Source: Reticulitermes speratus (taxonomy: Eukaryota; Arthropoda; Insecta; Blattodea; Rhinotermitidae). Taken from it: a stretch of DNA of 64,000 bases. How positions within the stretch are numbered: position 1 is the stretch's first letter; each line of letters starts with the position of its first letter. Both the position numbers and the translations under genes were made by a program. The stretch covers positions 40,759,200 through 40,823,199 of the forward strand of contig JAJKFL010000014.1 of assembly GCA_021186555.1 (NCBI GenBank). Reading direction: 5' to 3'. The notes under the pieces are model-generated. The model saw only the letters and a list, made by a program, of their open reading frames with translations, made no database searches and had not been told where the DNA came from. Shown here in pieces: positions 1 through 11,080 of the stretch.

Positions 1-116
1 TGTGGTCTACAATGCGATTCTCTGTAAGGTTATGTATGTAATCTGTGTCTGTTTCGTATATGTTTATTTCGTTCTCCGTAGGTTGAGGTGTTGCGACTGG
101 CTGATCCCCCATCCAA

Positions 117-433
117 GGTAAAGGTAAATCAACCCCATTACAGGCCTAGGCAGGCCCTGAGGGGTCCAGGAGTTTGAGGCTCCCAGATTTGTAGACAATC
201 GGCACATGAAGGTGGTAAGGTTGTCAGCCCTACGCACCGGCCGCCTTTACCCCCCAGGAAATATTCCTGGTACTCATTTCTGTTAGAGGCTGAGTCGACC
301 CCAGGGCCATAGTGCGACCGAAACGATTATGTCAAGGAATTAATTCCAATGACACCATCGGGAATCGAACCAGCGACGTTCCGGTTTTTAGCGTAGTGCC
401 TCAACCAACTACGCCACCACGCCCCCCCCCCCC
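117..433 (-). mobile_element. SINE family A, tRNA-headed, minus strand
   Basis: Minus-strand copy of a SINE seen four times in the window. Read on the minus strand it begins with a tRNA-like head (box B-like GGTTCGATTCCC, degraded here) just left of an 11-C run at 419-430. A body follows with the shared phrase 'gaccccagggccatagtgcg' at 297-317. It ends in the phrase about general column 120-150 that reads 'ggtaaaggtaaatc'. Copies at 9008 and 10097 match over nearly the whole length. The copy looks full length. No target-site duplication was identified. Confidence 0.85.
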
Positions 434-1117
434 ATCCAAGGAGTCCTACCAAATGTCTACAAACCATACTTATAAAGAAGAAAGTCTGGAAACCCTTTGT
501 CATGTTGGCCTGTATTTACATAAATATAAGTACATAAACAAATACATAACAAAACAGAATTTGAATAAAAGAAACAGGGCATTTGTATGGAGGAACTGAG
601 GAAGATCGCGAAAACTAAGATGGGATAGCGTCCCGGCCGAATTTCGAAACTGGCATCTACCGTAGAACTACCTCTCTAGCCAACTTGCTCAGTGGTTAAA
701 GTCGTTAGTGTCATTAGTGTCCCACCTTGGAAGTAACACCCTGTGATGTAACAGTCCCGTGAAGCATACAGGCCTCACTGGTCCTGATTAACATAATCAT
801 TTGTGTAATAAATCATGTTAGTTAGCTTTCACGCAGGTTACTAGACCAAGAAATGCATTATATGCGTGTTAGCGTCAGGCAAATACATCATAATTATGCA
901 ACGGGCTGTATGAACACACTCTCTGATGCAGGAGTAATTAATAGGCAACACGCGATACTAATTTGGCTCGCAGCTCAATCCTTATGCCTTAATTAGTTAT
1001 GTGGATGCACACCGTTGTGAACAAAGCGAGACTGCCTAGGAATAGAACTGTCATTCTTGTGCGGTGAAGCCTAATACAGAAACTTGAAGTACAATTTGTA
1101 CTTGTCGCAGTGCGCTG
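434..1117. other. Intergenic, nothing recognised
   Basis: No gene, array or recognisable repeat was found. It is ordinary AT-leaning sequence between SINE-A and a LINE-K tail. Confidence 0.5.
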
Positions 1118-1323
1118 ACGTAAAATGGATCTTGAAGAATTGGGATGTGGGGGGCATGGAGTGGATTGATATGGCTCAGGATAGGGACAGGTGGCGGGCT
1201 CTTGTGAATGCGGTAATGAACCTTCGGGTTTCATAAAACGCGGGGAATTTCTTGACTATCTGACGAACTGTTAGCTTCTCAAGAAGGACTCTACTCCATG
1301 GAGTTAGTTAGTTAGTTAGTTAG
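1118..1323 (+). mobile_element. LINE-K 3' end with (TTAG)n tail
   Basis: A 3' fragment of a non-LTR retrotransposon. One frame encodes the family's C-terminal peptide block ([14 protein letters not shown]-like, then LVNAVMNLR around 1160-1230). The common 3' UTR follows ('aacgcggggaatttcttgac' near 1239) and the copy ends in tandem 'gttagttag' repeats at 1303-1323. The same tail occurs at 6318, 31396 and 54668. The copy is strongly 5' truncated, as is usual for LINEs. Confidence 0.8.
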
Positions 1324-2169
1324 TGCGGTTACGTAGTAGCTCAATGTAATTATTATTCAAGGCACATTAAACGTTTAAAGTTTAAAGCGGCCGGAGCGCG
1401 AGACTGACCACTCACCTTCACCTAGTGTCGAGGTTGAGAATGAATCCAGTGTGCCCACACTTTCTCTATATGACTTCACGGTTTGTGCAGGAACAACTTG
1501 ACCTTTCCTTTCACCTTATAGTCACGTTATGGCTGCCGGTAAGTCATGCAGTCCGTCGTGATTTCGAGCCCCTTCTGAAGCTCGTGACCAGATTTTAGTC
1601 TATGTATTGAATCCTAGGTGAAATAGGTGAAAGGCAAGGATTTTGAAACATTTCCCAGTCTGTGATTTTTTACAGGGTCCTAGTAATACCTACCTCTAAC
1701 AGGATCCAGTATGAGGAAATGCTCAGTAGGTGATGTAAATCCGGAATGTCAGAGCCGGTGACATCTAACAGTCGGATATTTTGATGAACCATAATATTGA
1801 ACACGTCACATTTCCCCGCTGGAGAGTAAAGAGAGGGATATTTTGGCACTGAATTTTCAAAATCATTTACGTCAGACAAATATGTCTGTCGTCTGATTTT
1901 TTTTGAAACTGTGCGGTTACAAAATTGGTCCTTAGGCTTTCCAACATCTTCCAAGACGGACGTACGTCTAATGACTGGGATCACAATGACGTCTGTGTCA
2001 TTCCAGACACGGCTTGCAGATTTGCAAAAACTACAAGGAACACTTTGTCAACACCGTAACACTGGGTAGATACTGTGGCTTCCATTGAACAAGTGGACGT
2101 TGGCCTCCGTGGGTATCTGGCATGCTTTCTTTTTAACTGCAATAGTAAGTCCTCCTATGATATAACGCT
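1324..2169. other. Intergenic, no supported gene
   Basis: A 104-codon open frame on the minus strand (1670-1984) lies here, but it shows no domain or family resemblance I recognise and has no splice or start context. I do not call it a gene. Confidence 0.4.
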
Positions 2170-2430
2170 GATCCCAGTGGCCGCGCGGTCTAAGGCGGTC
2201 TACGACCGCTCGCTTACTGGGATTGTGGGTTCGAATTCTACCGGGGGCATGGATGTCTGTTTGTTGTGAGTGTTGTGTGTTGTCAGGTAGAGGTCTCTGC
2301 GACGGGCTGATCACTCGTCCAGAGGAGTCCTACCGAGTGTGGTGTGTCTAAAAAGTGTTGATCGTGAAGCCTCGATAATGAGGAGGCCTAGGGCCCAAAG
2401 GGGCTGTCGAAACATTCGAAAAAAAATTAT
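2170..2430 (+). mobile_element. SINE family B, full length
   Basis: tRNA-like head starting 'gatcccagtggccgcgcggt' with a box B-like 'gggttcgaattc' at 2227-2238. The family body is 'catggatgtctgt' and 'gtcaggtagaggtctctgcg', and the 3' part 'gaggaggcctagggcc' is followed by an A-rich end. Other copies are at 2650, 12349, 16905, 32018, 45582, 53510 and 58826. The spacing and order of box A and box B fit RNA polymerase III transcription of the SINE, not a functional tRNA gene. Confidence 0.85.
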
Positions 2431-2649
2431 ATAACAAACTAATTAATGCTGTAATTGGAATTTAAAGCCCTCGTGTGAGCATGCGAAAAGCACTTAGGCA
2501 GGAAGTGAAAGCCTTCTGCACGCCATTTTGATTGGCTCTGAGTCATTGGGCTGCTGCTGTTGACACAAGTGACGTCACAGTCAACAGATTTTCAGCTGTA
2601 GCACCGTTAAGTATGTGACAGTTATTATGTATAAAGCTGATATTTGTAC

Positions 2650-2875
2650 TTCTTCTTCTTCCAGTGGCGCAACAGCCCCTTGGGGGCCTAGGCCTCCTCA
2701 TTGTCGAGGCTTCACGATCACTCTCAGACACACCACAGTCGGTAGGACTCCTCTGGACGTGTGATCAGCCCGTCGCAGAGACCTCTACCTGACAACACAC
2801 AACACTCACAAGAGACAGACATTCATGCCTCCGGCGGTATTCGAACCCACAGTCCAATCAAGCAAGCGGCCGCAG
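2650..2875 (-). mobile_element. SINE family B, minus strand, head truncated
   Basis: Reverse-strand copy of the same SINE, lying only about 220 bp from a plus-strand copy. The body phrases 'gacctctacctgacaacaca' and 'aacagccccttgggggccta' are clear. The tRNA-like head stops at 'gcggccgcagac' and lacks its first part. A related 15-mer (tatttgtact-type) occurs to its left (about 2639) and right (2876-2890). Confidence 0.8.
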
Positions 2876-2890
2876 ACAGTATTTATACTC

Positions 2891-2979
2891 GATGAGATCT
2901 GTACTCTTCTGGGATATTATGCCGCGTAACATCCCAGAAGAGCGCAGGTCTCATCTACATTGCGGCAGAAGCTGAAATC
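2891..2979. mobile_element. Minimal foldback element, family F
   Basis: An 89-bp insert whose core (2893-2953) is a near-perfect inverted repeat: TGAGATCTG..CTCTTCTGGGAT against ATCCCAGAAGAG..CAGGTCTCA, with only about 6 bp between the arms. These are the terminal sequences of the longer foldback copies at 42644 and 52764. It is bracketed by 15-bp direct repeats acagtatttatactc (2876-2890) and acagtatttgtactc (2980-2994), one mismatch. That fits an insertion with target-site duplication. Confidence 0.65.
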
Positions 2980-3049
2980 ACAGTATTTGTACTCAGTGAA
3001 TGAATTAACTGCTGTCTGAAGTTTATCTGCTCTTCACTGTACTTAAATT

Positions 3050-3318
3050 GGGCCGCGACAGCTCTGTCGGTATAGCGACTCGCTACGGGTAGACTGTCCG
3101 GGTATCGAATCCCGGTAAGGGCGAGATTTTCTGCACCCGTCCAGTCGGGCCCTGGGGCCCATCCAGCTTGCTGTAAAATGACTACCGGGTCTCTTCCCGG
3201 AGGAAAGCTGCCAGGGCGTGGCGTTGACAACCCACCCCATCTAGGGTCGAGGTTAAAGTAAAAGTAGGTCTTTAACTCTACTCCCCCTCTGGGTCTTCAT
3301 GGACAGTTCTAGGGCGAA
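3050..3318 (+). mobile_element. SINE family C
   Basis: tRNA-like head 'ggccgcgacagctctgtcgg' with box B-like 'tatcgaatcccgg' near 3095. The body follows ('cacccgtccagtcgggccct'), with a 3' end 'cccctctgggtcttcatgg'. This is the most abundant SINE family in the window, with about 12 copies. This copy is complete but somewhat diverged. Confidence 0.85.
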
Positions 3319-3715
3319 GTTTATGTTTTTCACCTTTAACACTCTGCTTACAGTGAATGAAGCTTAGGTGAGCGTAATGTGGCACGAGTGAGAGAGGACA
3401 GATGTATACAAAACTTTTGCCATAAAAGTAGCGAACATTTGGAATACACTGGCATGGAGTAGAGTATAATATTAAATTAGATATTCAAGAATTAGAATGA
3501 GTTAATTTGATTCAGGTAGTCACCATTCGCAGGTAATTCTGAAGGGAATATTAAACCTTGTGTTTCTATAAATTGCGGGGTGGATATCTGAGTGACCCTT
3601 AGGTTCTAACGAGGGGCTCTTCTCCTCGGAATTAGTTCATTGAGTAACCTAAATATGTGTTATATATCGAAGGTTATGTAGCGTCGATAATGAGAGACTG
3701 AATAGGGAGCATTGT

Positions 3716-4135
3716 TGGAATTATGTTAACAGCTTAAAACCCAAGTAAGGTAAATAAGGTACATTTCTCCCTAGAACAGGCCATGACGGCCCAGAGGGGG
3801 ACTAGAGGTATAACTCTACTCTTTCTTTAACCTCGGCGTTAGGTGGGGTTGGGTGGTTAACGTCACGCCCCGGCAGCTTTACTCCCGGGAATGGCCCAGT
3901 ACCCATTGTACAGGAGGCTGGGTAGGCCCCAGGGCCGGTCTGGACGGGTACGGAAAATCTCGCCCCCACCTGGGTTCGATCCCCGGACCGTTCAGCTCGT
4001 AGCGAGTCGCTATACCGACTACGCCATTCCGGCCCACGCAAAACCCAAGTACTTGTAGGAAAACTGTCCCGGTGACACTTCGTTCTCCACAAATCCCACA
4101 TGAATTGGCCTGAGATTGAAAGCCGGTCCTCGTGG
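3716..4135 (-). mobile_element. SINE family D copy split by a SINE-C insertion
   Basis: A minus-strand SINE-D fragment is visible on both sides of a younger SINE-C. The left remnant (about 3716-3747) matches the 'ggaatgaaattgacag' part of SINE-D and the right remnant (4040-4135) matches 'cttggggaaaaacctg' through the tRNA-like head. The interruption is marked by an exact 12-bp duplication aaaacccaagta at 3736-3747 and 4040-4051. SINE-D is therefore older than this SINE-C insertion. Confidence 0.7.
3748..4039 (-). mobile_element. SINE family C inserted in SINE-D, with 12-bp TSD
   Basis: Full-length minus-strand SINE-C. The tRNA-like head is at the right end (3975-4036) and the 3' end at the left ('ctccctagaacaggcc'). 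It is flanked by exact duplicates of aaaacccaagta, the hallmark of target-primed LINE-mediated insertion. Confidence 0.85.
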
Positions 4136-6317
4136 TCTAGACTTCCTACCTTCATCGATTCACCCATCTATTCGTGGCCGGTGTGAAGCGAGTTTAGCCG
4201 GTGGGGCTGAAGTCAGCACCGCCACTTCCGACGGCCCTTCACCGCTACTGGAAGGAATTGCTTCTGCTCCGCGATTGTCAGTGTCATTCCCGGGAAATAA
4301 GGGACTGCCGGTGGGTGACGTCGTGTACCCACGTTACAGTAGCTTTGGTGGTCAGATCTTTATCAAAAACTAACTTCCAGTGCCGATTATTCAGGGACGC
4401 TTTCTAAATATCATTGTTATAAATCGAAACCGGAATTACAAAAAATTGAAATTTTAGTAGTATACTCGTAGTCTGTGAATTTCCTTCCAAAAAAGAGTCC
4501 CAAAATTTCTGAAAATTCTTATTTAAATACATACTTTGGAACTGTTTTTCTTATTTTTTGTAATTTTTGTGATGTGTTTTAATATCACCTTTGAATCTTA
4601 CATAAATTTTGTTTTATCCTCTTTGTTCTTTGTTATTGTGTTTGTGTCCCGGCCCCGCATAATATCTTGCACCTGGAACCACAAATATTCACGCTAGCAC
4701 TGCAATAATGCATGAATTCTTATATTACAAATTCATCCATCTATCAGTTAATTCATTTCTCATCAGATTATTCATTCAGCCTTTTATCCCCTCATTTATT
4801 CTTCTACACATATATCCAATAACTTTCCAAACCATTTATCAATTTACTCGTTTTTAGGCTAGACACATTGTCCATCTCTTTCTTGGTCTTCCCAATTTTC
4901 TACAAGCAAATGAAAAGGGAATTCCTTAATTTATATTGGTGAAATATGTACGTATTTAATTATATAGCTTGCTATTTGGTTATTCTATTCAGAATTTCAG
5001 TTAATCTGGTAAGTTTTGTGTCCGTGAATAAACCACTGGCTGTTTTCGCACACGGGCTGTTTCACCCGCAGCTAAAGTGCTTATCAAGGAGTCTCTAGGA
5101 GTCTTTGTGGGGGTGAATGTATACAAACTGTAACAACACCCTTGAGCTTGCAATCGACTTGTGTCACGTAGCTGTGTAACAGAAAATACGTTACGTTAAA
5201 CACCAACAACATTTGATTTAAACCCTTAAGCGAATTAAGCAATCAACATGCAAAAATGTCTGATTACAGTAGAAATCACGACAGACAGACAGACAGACAG
5301 GTAGGAATATTGGATTTGAATTAAAATTTAGGATGACAGTGTTTCAGATCGAAGCGCTGACGAATTTGTTTGAACGTAAAAAAAACAAGAATTAATAAGG
5401 GGAGGTAGAAAGTTACATAACTAGGAACTGCGTGATTTGTGCGTAACAGCGTTGGGTTGATTTAATCGGGGAGGTTGAGATGGGCGGAGTATGTAGCACA
5501 TAAGGAACTAAATAATTAATGCATGGAAAAATCTTTTGCGAAAGCATCAATATAAGAGAGCAGTTAGGATATCTAGGCAATGATGGGATGAAAATATGAA
5601 ATTCCCCTTCGTCAGTGGTGCTAACATGGCCGCTCTACGTGCTTGTGATTTAGTTTGGGCAACGAGCGCCACTTTTTTTTTTTTTTGCATGAAATTCGAA
5701 AAATATAAAACGTTACAGCACGTAATTTTATTTGTAGAATTAAAACAACATGGCATATGCGCGACAGGTATGGTAATCTTTGTGTCTGTTACCTATAACA
5801 CATATGACTTGTTAGGTAAAATAATGAAGGTAAATTTGTACATGTGCTTAATTAAGGATGTGTTAAAAGACCTAAGGGTAAAGGCAGGCACACGTTAAAG
5901 TATTCTGCGCTTGGCATTACGCAGAAATGAGGAGAAGACTGGCATGTGAAATGTAAGAGGGGGGTATAAGAATGAACATGTGGGTCTCATAAATATGGAA
6001 TAATGGCTAGAAGTGCTTAGAAGTTTTGAAATGAAGAAGAAACTTGTAACGGACGGTCTGAAAGTAGGAATTCTTAAATGTGCTTCCCCTAAGTCATGGA
6101 TACGCTTTTTAGTCGTTACTAATGCACCAGAAGAATGGAATATTGCGTACAATGCTCCAGGTTACAGCATGGAAGATACAATAATGAAAATTCCAGAGGT
6201 GTGAGTCTGCATAATTTTCGATACAAAATACGTGCAAAAATAATCACACAAAGAATAAACAGTGTACCTGTGTCTATATTAGTTAACTAACTGAATGATT
6301 GACAAGCAAACAAACAC
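4136..6317. other. Long AT-rich intergenic stretch
   Basis: No gene or known repeat is supported. It holds a GC-richer, non-repetitive patch at 4140-4370 of unknown nature, a short (GACA)n microsatellite at 5281-5300, and otherwise AT-rich DNA with short chance open frames. I see no splice-flanked exon. Confidence 0.45.
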
Positions 6318-6735
6318 GTTAACTAACTAACTAACTAACTCCATGGAGCACAGTCCTTTCTGAGAACCTAACAGGTCCTGAGCTAGTAAAGAAATTCTCC
6401 GAATTTTAAGGAACCCGAAGGTTCATTACCGCATTTACAAGCGCCCGCTACCTGTTCCTATCCTGAGCCAGATCAATCCAGTTCATGCCTCCCAATTCCA
6501 CTTCTTGAATATCAATTTTAATATTATTCTCCCATTAATGACTAGGTCTTCCAAGAGGCCTTTTACCTTCAGGTTTCCACACAAATCTCCATATGCCTTT
6601 TCCCCTACCACACACGTGCAACATGCCCCACCCATCTCATAAAGCAGATCATAAAGCTCCTCATTACGCAGTCTTCCCCACGCCTCTGTTAGCTCGTCCC
6701 TCTTGGGAGTCTGTATTAGATAAGCCACCAAATTA
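6318..6735 (-). mobile_element. LINE-K 3' end, minus strand
   Basis: On the plus strand it starts with the tandem 'taactaactaac' tail (6318-6340). The reverse of the LINE-K 3' UTR follows ('gaacccgaaggttcattacc' about 6411-6430) and then the C-terminal coding part (reverse of the WIDLAQDR..RW block near 6440-6490). It extends to about 6735, where the LINE-K coding sequence for LRNEELYDL is still visible (6640-6670). The frame is degraded. Confidence 0.8.
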
Positions 6736-6824
6736 GTCCAGGTAAGGACGGGTGTGTACGTGTTTTACCTCCATAATTATTAATCAAATGTTTGGAAAAC
6801 ACGGATTTTAACTAATGAGCTCTA

Positions 6825-7260
6825 ATTTTTATTCCTGGATCATGAGAAAGCCTGCGATAAAGTTATTAGAAATCAACTCTGGCTAGTAATGTTTGACAGA
6901 CCTTTCCTACAACTCTTCATGAGCGTTGTTATATATATTCTAATCTCGGTCAGAAATTAGTGAAACTGAAAGGCAGTAAACCAGAACAATAGGGCACTTA
7001 ATAGAGAGACACAAGCTGATATTTAGAGAAGAATTCTTAAAGACATATGGAAATTTTAAAACAGGAAAAAATGCTAGGAATAAATCAGCGAGTGGGGTAC
7101 GTGTTCATACTATTATTCACACATATATTTATAAAATATATTGTAAGACAATGGGAAATAAATTAAGGAATCAATTCTAAATAAAACAAAAATAGATTTC
7201 TGTCTGCTGACGATGAGGCATTAATTTCTAAAACAGAAAATAACTTCCAGAGTGTATTAT
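6825..7260 (+). mobile_element. Decayed LINE reverse transcriptase fragment
   Basis: Broken frames on the plus strand give LINE RT blocks in the right order. LDHEKACDKVIRNQLW (around 6836-6885) resembles the FDYEKAFDKV..QLW block of non-LTR RTs. SADDEALISKTENNFQ (about 7208-7255) resembles the FADD catalytic block and its downstream segment. Several stops and frame changes separate them, so this is a dead fragment. It could belong to the same LINE family as 32690-33500. Confidence 0.55.
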
Positions 7261-7286
7261 ATATATATATATATATATATATATTA
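7256..7286. repeat. (TA)n microsatellite
   Basis: Pure dinucleotide run next to the LINE remnant. Similar TA runs occur at 13430-13455, 15752-15780 and 53010-53042. Confidence 0.9.
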
Positions 7287-7289
7287 CAC

Positions 7290-7974
7290 ACCTACATCTA
7301 TATACATGTTAAATGTAATTTATAAGGAAAACAGCTTTAGAATTTTTAATGTTAAAATTCCATACCCGTTTCTTACGATAAGTAATGTATTTCATTATAA
7401 TTTATAATACAATAAACTTGTAAGCTGTAAACATATATGTCGCAATACAGGCTCGTGAAAAGACTTTCTTCAAGTGAATATAGATGAAACTAAATATAGG
7501 GATCAACATTCATATGTTGTTTTACCCCACGACTTATCGCGTGGATGACGGACACAGCAGGTTCCTCTGAAACGTCGGTTTAAGATTAACAAACCATACA
7601 GTCTACATCAAAGCACTCGTTTATTTTAACGTTTGAAGAGTTTGCATGGTCGTAATGTTCAACGAAATTCAGTATACTGTCCTCGACTCACGAGAACAGC
7701 GGCGACCTTGGCAGCGTCTTGAGATCCATTATCTCCAGGATAGCGTTATGAAGAATACATATGGAGCCTGTCAAAGAGCTGTCTCTATCACTGCACCTAA
7801 CACTTTACACTTGTCGCCATTTGCTATGTGTTCGGTTTGTAAAAAGTTTAAAAGCCAAACTGTGAACAAATCTAACAGGAGAGAAGAGAATTGAAAATAA
7901 CAGAACTAACTTCCACACACAAGACACAACTGCACTTTAATATATCTTTATTGGAATACATATTTATAATACCG
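7290..7974. other. Intergenic; one isolated gaaacgtcggt motif
   Basis: No gene is supported. A motif at 7571-7583 (gaaacgtcggtt) matches the 3' half of the foldback family F motif, but the rest of that element is not recognisable here. Confidence 0.4.
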
Positions 7975-8336
7975 AGTCGTTTATACTCATTTCTGAGTGT
8001 CGTGACCTACTGGCACGAAGCCATAGGTTTCATATAAGAATTTTACCAGCGGTGGTTTCCCGTTGCCTTCCGCCGTGTACGATTCTATTCATCCTGATCG
8101 GCTGCTAGAGCCCTCTAGCAGCGGATCAGGAGACTCGGGTGAGAAATGGCCGCTAAATTTTGCTTACGAAACATCTCTATGCCCGTAAGGTTCTTTTACA
8201 TGCCGTAAATCTACGACATGGGACCGACGGCTTTACTTCCCCTCCGAAGGAAGTTGTGCTACGGATTTTTATCACCTTTAAAAATCCATCTACCTCGGTC
8301 GGGATCGAACCCGCAACCTTGGGTCCAGTGGCAGAT
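7975..8336 (-). mobile_element. SINE family E with internal palindrome
   Basis: Minus-strand copy of a roughly 390-bp SINE. The tRNA-like head is at the right end (8295-8336, box B 'gggatcgaacccgc' read in reverse). The body contains 'cttcccctccgaaggaagtt' and an inverted repeat at 8093-8110 / 8113-8130, 18-bp arms with one mismatch. The same palindrome is perfect in the copy at 22804. A third copy lies at 30530. Confidence 0.85.
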
Positions 8337-9007
8337 GGAATACATGGTTATTGATCATAAAATTGTAATCCTCTGTCTGTTCTAGTGAGTTAACAACAGT
8401 ACTTAACTCTATTTCAGGTAGAACGTATTGAACGTAACACGAAACAAGAACACTACTGTTCAGGCCACGTATTTACATGCTCAGGCGACCAGAAACTCTT
8501 TTGCAGCGGATTAGCTGATGTATTATTTATACCAGGCACGTAACAGCACAATGATGCCTCGGTATTTGTGTAGGTTACTTCATACTTAATCGGCTTACAC
8601 TCTTCATGGGGAGAAGTATTGTGGCCATTACAGGGATAGCTGTAGTGTCTGCTGACTTTCGTAGTGTAATAGCAGGACACAGATAGCACCACAGTCCGCC
8701 ATAGGGCACAACTCTGAGCCTGTTTTATTCACCTCCAAAAAATTACGTAACTGCTTTTAAAAGATGTTTGCCTAACACAATTCTCTAAATTTTGTTTCCC
8801 TCAAATATGCCACACGTATCGGGGATTCCATTCCCATCCAAAAATTGTAGAGCTTCTGTATACTTGCAAATCGCTTGCACTCACATGGCCGCCGTGCATA
8901 TGGGCAACAACACGGATATATTTTCTTACATATTTGCATTTCATTGTCTTTTCTGATACTCGAACAGGAGTATATATGATACACAAAAGTTATATGTACA
9001 TACAGTA
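8337..9007. other. Intergenic, nothing recognised
   Basis: Short open frames only, no domain resemblance. A minus-strand frame at 8453-8692 contains several Cys and Tyr residues but has no start, splice or signal-peptide context that would support a gene. Confidence 0.4.
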
Positions 9008-9325
9008 TAAGGGGTCGCGGTGGCGCAGTTGATTGAGGCACTGCGCTAAAAACCGGAACGTCGCGGGTTTGATCCCCGATGGTGTCACTGGAATTTTTCA
9101 CTGACATAATCGTTTCGGTCGCACTATGGCCCTGGGGTCGACTCAGCCTCTAAAAGAAATGAGTACCAGGAATCTTTCCTGAGGGTAAAGGCGGCCGGTA
9201 CATAGGACTGACAACCTTACCACCTTCATGTGCCGATTGTCTATAAATCTGTGAGCCTCAACCACCTGGAACCCTAAGGGCCTGTCCTGGCCTGTAATGG
9301 GATTACTGTACCTTTACCTTTACAT
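9008..9325 (+). mobile_element. SINE family A, plus strand
   Basis: Best-preserved head of the family: 'ggggtcgcggtggcgcagtt' (9010-9029) as box A region and 'cgggtttgatcccc' (9063-9076) as box B region. The body 'cactatggccctggggtcga' is followed by a 3' end 'ggcctgtaatgggattac'. Full length. Confidence 0.9.
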
Positions 9326-9424
9326 ACAGTATAAGATCTTATATTGAATATCCCCTGCAAGATCGACCAATCGCACGAAAGTAATAAAACACTGAAAACA
9401 TATGAACGAATGAAGGTCTAGCTC

Positions 9425-9600
9425 CACCCATTCTTAACCTCCGTACTAAATGAAAATGAGATGTCAGCTACGTGTTCAGACTGCGTTACCTTTGGGGAGA
9501 AACTCCCAGTGATCGTTTAATAGGGGGCTGGGTGGGCCCAAGGGCCGTTTTGGGCTCTTTTACAAAGAGAAATTACTTTTCATTTTCGGGAAGTGAAAAC
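9425..9600 (-). mobile_element. Diverged SINE family C fragment
   Basis: Reverse-strand traces of SINE-C: 'cccattcttaacctccg' at the 3' side, then 'gggggctgggtgggccc' (9524-9540) and 'aagggccg'. No tRNA-like head is visible. An old copy. Confidence 0.5.
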
Positions 9601-10096
9601 GAACCCTGGTTTCTACACTCCGCAGCTTATTCACTTTAATAACTCAGCTCTCCCAGCTTCAAAAACGCCTATGACTGTAAATTCAGAATGAGGAATGAAC
9701 AAAATCAAGGCTGCAAAAAAATTCCAAAAATATTGGAGTGTACAAAGCGAATTTTCAGGCTTTTGAAACGGTGCAGTTGAGAAATCTTTGGTTCCCTCAC
9801 AGTGTGTACTTTGCCCGACGTTTCAAGACCACGCAGTGGCCTCAGCTTTATTCTTTGTGGGTCCACAGACACTTCAATAAGAGGCCACTATATGCTGTCG
9901 AAAATTTGGTCAAAGGTCACCTAGTGATGGGGGTAAAATATACCAGATGAATGGAGGTCTTATTTCACAAAGTTGGTTGCTTTGATGATAGATAACATAT
10001 ACAGGCTAGAAACACAATATTGCATAGAAAGAGAGTGTTCGAGAATAAGGTGCTCAGGAAGATACGAGTATTTGGTCCTAAGAGAGAAGTAACAGG

Positions 10097-10400
10097 TAAA
10101 GCAATCCCATTACAGGCCTGGACAGACCCTTAGGGTTCCAGGAGGTTGAGGCTCCCAGATTTCTAGACAATCGACACATGAAGGTGGTAAGGTTGTCAGC
10201 CCTACGCACCGGCCGCCTTTACCCCCCAGGAAATATTCCTGGTACTCATTTCTGTTAGAGGCTGAGTCGACCCCAGGGCCATAGTGCGACCGAAACGATT
10301 ATATCAAGGAAAAATTCCAATGACACCATCGGGAATCGAACCCGCGACTTTCCGGTTTGTAGCGCAGTGCCTCAATCAACTGCGCCACCGCGTGCCCCCA
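10097..10400 (-). mobile_element. SINE family A inserted in LINE-K, 12-bp TSD
   Basis: Minus-strand full-length SINE-A flanked by exact duplicates of agaagtaacagg (10085-10096 and 10401-10412). The head is at the right end (10335-10398). Confidence 0.9.
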
Positions 10401-10647
10401 AGAAGTAACAGGAGGAGAGAAAATTGCACAATAAGGAGCTTCATGATCTTTACTGCTCACAAAATATTATTCGCGAGGAAATCCAGAAGGATGAGATGAT
10501 CAGGGGATGCGTCACGTATGGGGGAGGATTTTGGTGGGAATCCTGAAAGAAAGAGACGACTTGCAAAACATAGACGTAGTTGGAAATAATATTAAAACGA
10601 ATCTCAAGAAAAAAATAGATGAGAGTGGATTAAGAGGATACAACTGG

Positions 10648-10931
10648 CCGTGCCATGGCTCAGTCGGTTAGTAGCCGAACTCTCACCGCGGAGGTCCCCG
10701 ATCCCGGGGTCGGTCCATGTGGGATTTGTGGTGGACAAAGTGGCACTGGGACAGGTGTTTCTCCGAGTACTTCGGATTTTCCCCTGTCAATTTCATTCCA
10801 CCGGTGCTCCATTAAATTGGAAATGCAGAAAAAACCTCATCATCTTCATCATCTTCCTAATAGGGTTGCACAATAAGCCTTCAAGGTTGCGGTGCGTCCG
10901 TAGCATCTGCTACTGGGCCCTTCAATAACAA
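10648..10931 (+). mobile_element. SINE family D, 16-bp TSD
   Basis: Defines family D. The head is 'ccgtgccatggctcagtcgg' at 10648 with box B-like 'gatcccggggtcgg' about 10700. The body is 'gtgggatttgtggtggacaa' and the 3' end has 'catctgctactgggcccttc' and a short AACAAAA end. It is flanked by aagaggatacaactgg (10632-10647) and aagaggatacagctgg (10932-10947), one mismatch. Other copies are at 29396 (minus) and 3716 (split, minus). Confidence 0.9.
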
Positions 10932-11080
10932 AAGAGGATACAGCTGGCTTACGACAGGGGCACGTGAGGTGCTGTTGTAAACCTTCGCCTTTCATAAAAC
11001 GCGAGAAAATTCTCGATTAGCAGAAGAGCTGTTAGTTTTCAAGGGGAATTTTGCTCCATGGAATAATTAGGTAGGTTGTT

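Larger units (their letters stand above)
10018..11080 (+). mobile_element. LINE-K copy carrying two nested SINEs
   Basis: A decayed LINE-K 3' region in three pieces: 10018-10096 (the NKVLRKIRVFGPKREVT-like segment), 10413-10631 ([13 protein letters not shown].. then MRHVWGR..), and 10948-11080 (3' UTR 'cataaaacgcgagaaaattc' and 'gctccatgg'). SINE-A (10097-10400) and SINE-D (10648-10931) split it, each with its own target-site duplication. This gives a relative order: LINE-K first, SINEs later. Confidence 0.75.

Noticed and set aside
1303-1323. Telomere-type repeat
   Set aside because: The unit is TTAG, not TTAGG, is short, and is attached to a LINE 3' end each time.
1670-1984. 104-codon minus-strand frame
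   Set aside because: No domain, no splice or promoter context, and length is within chance expectation for a 64-kb window.
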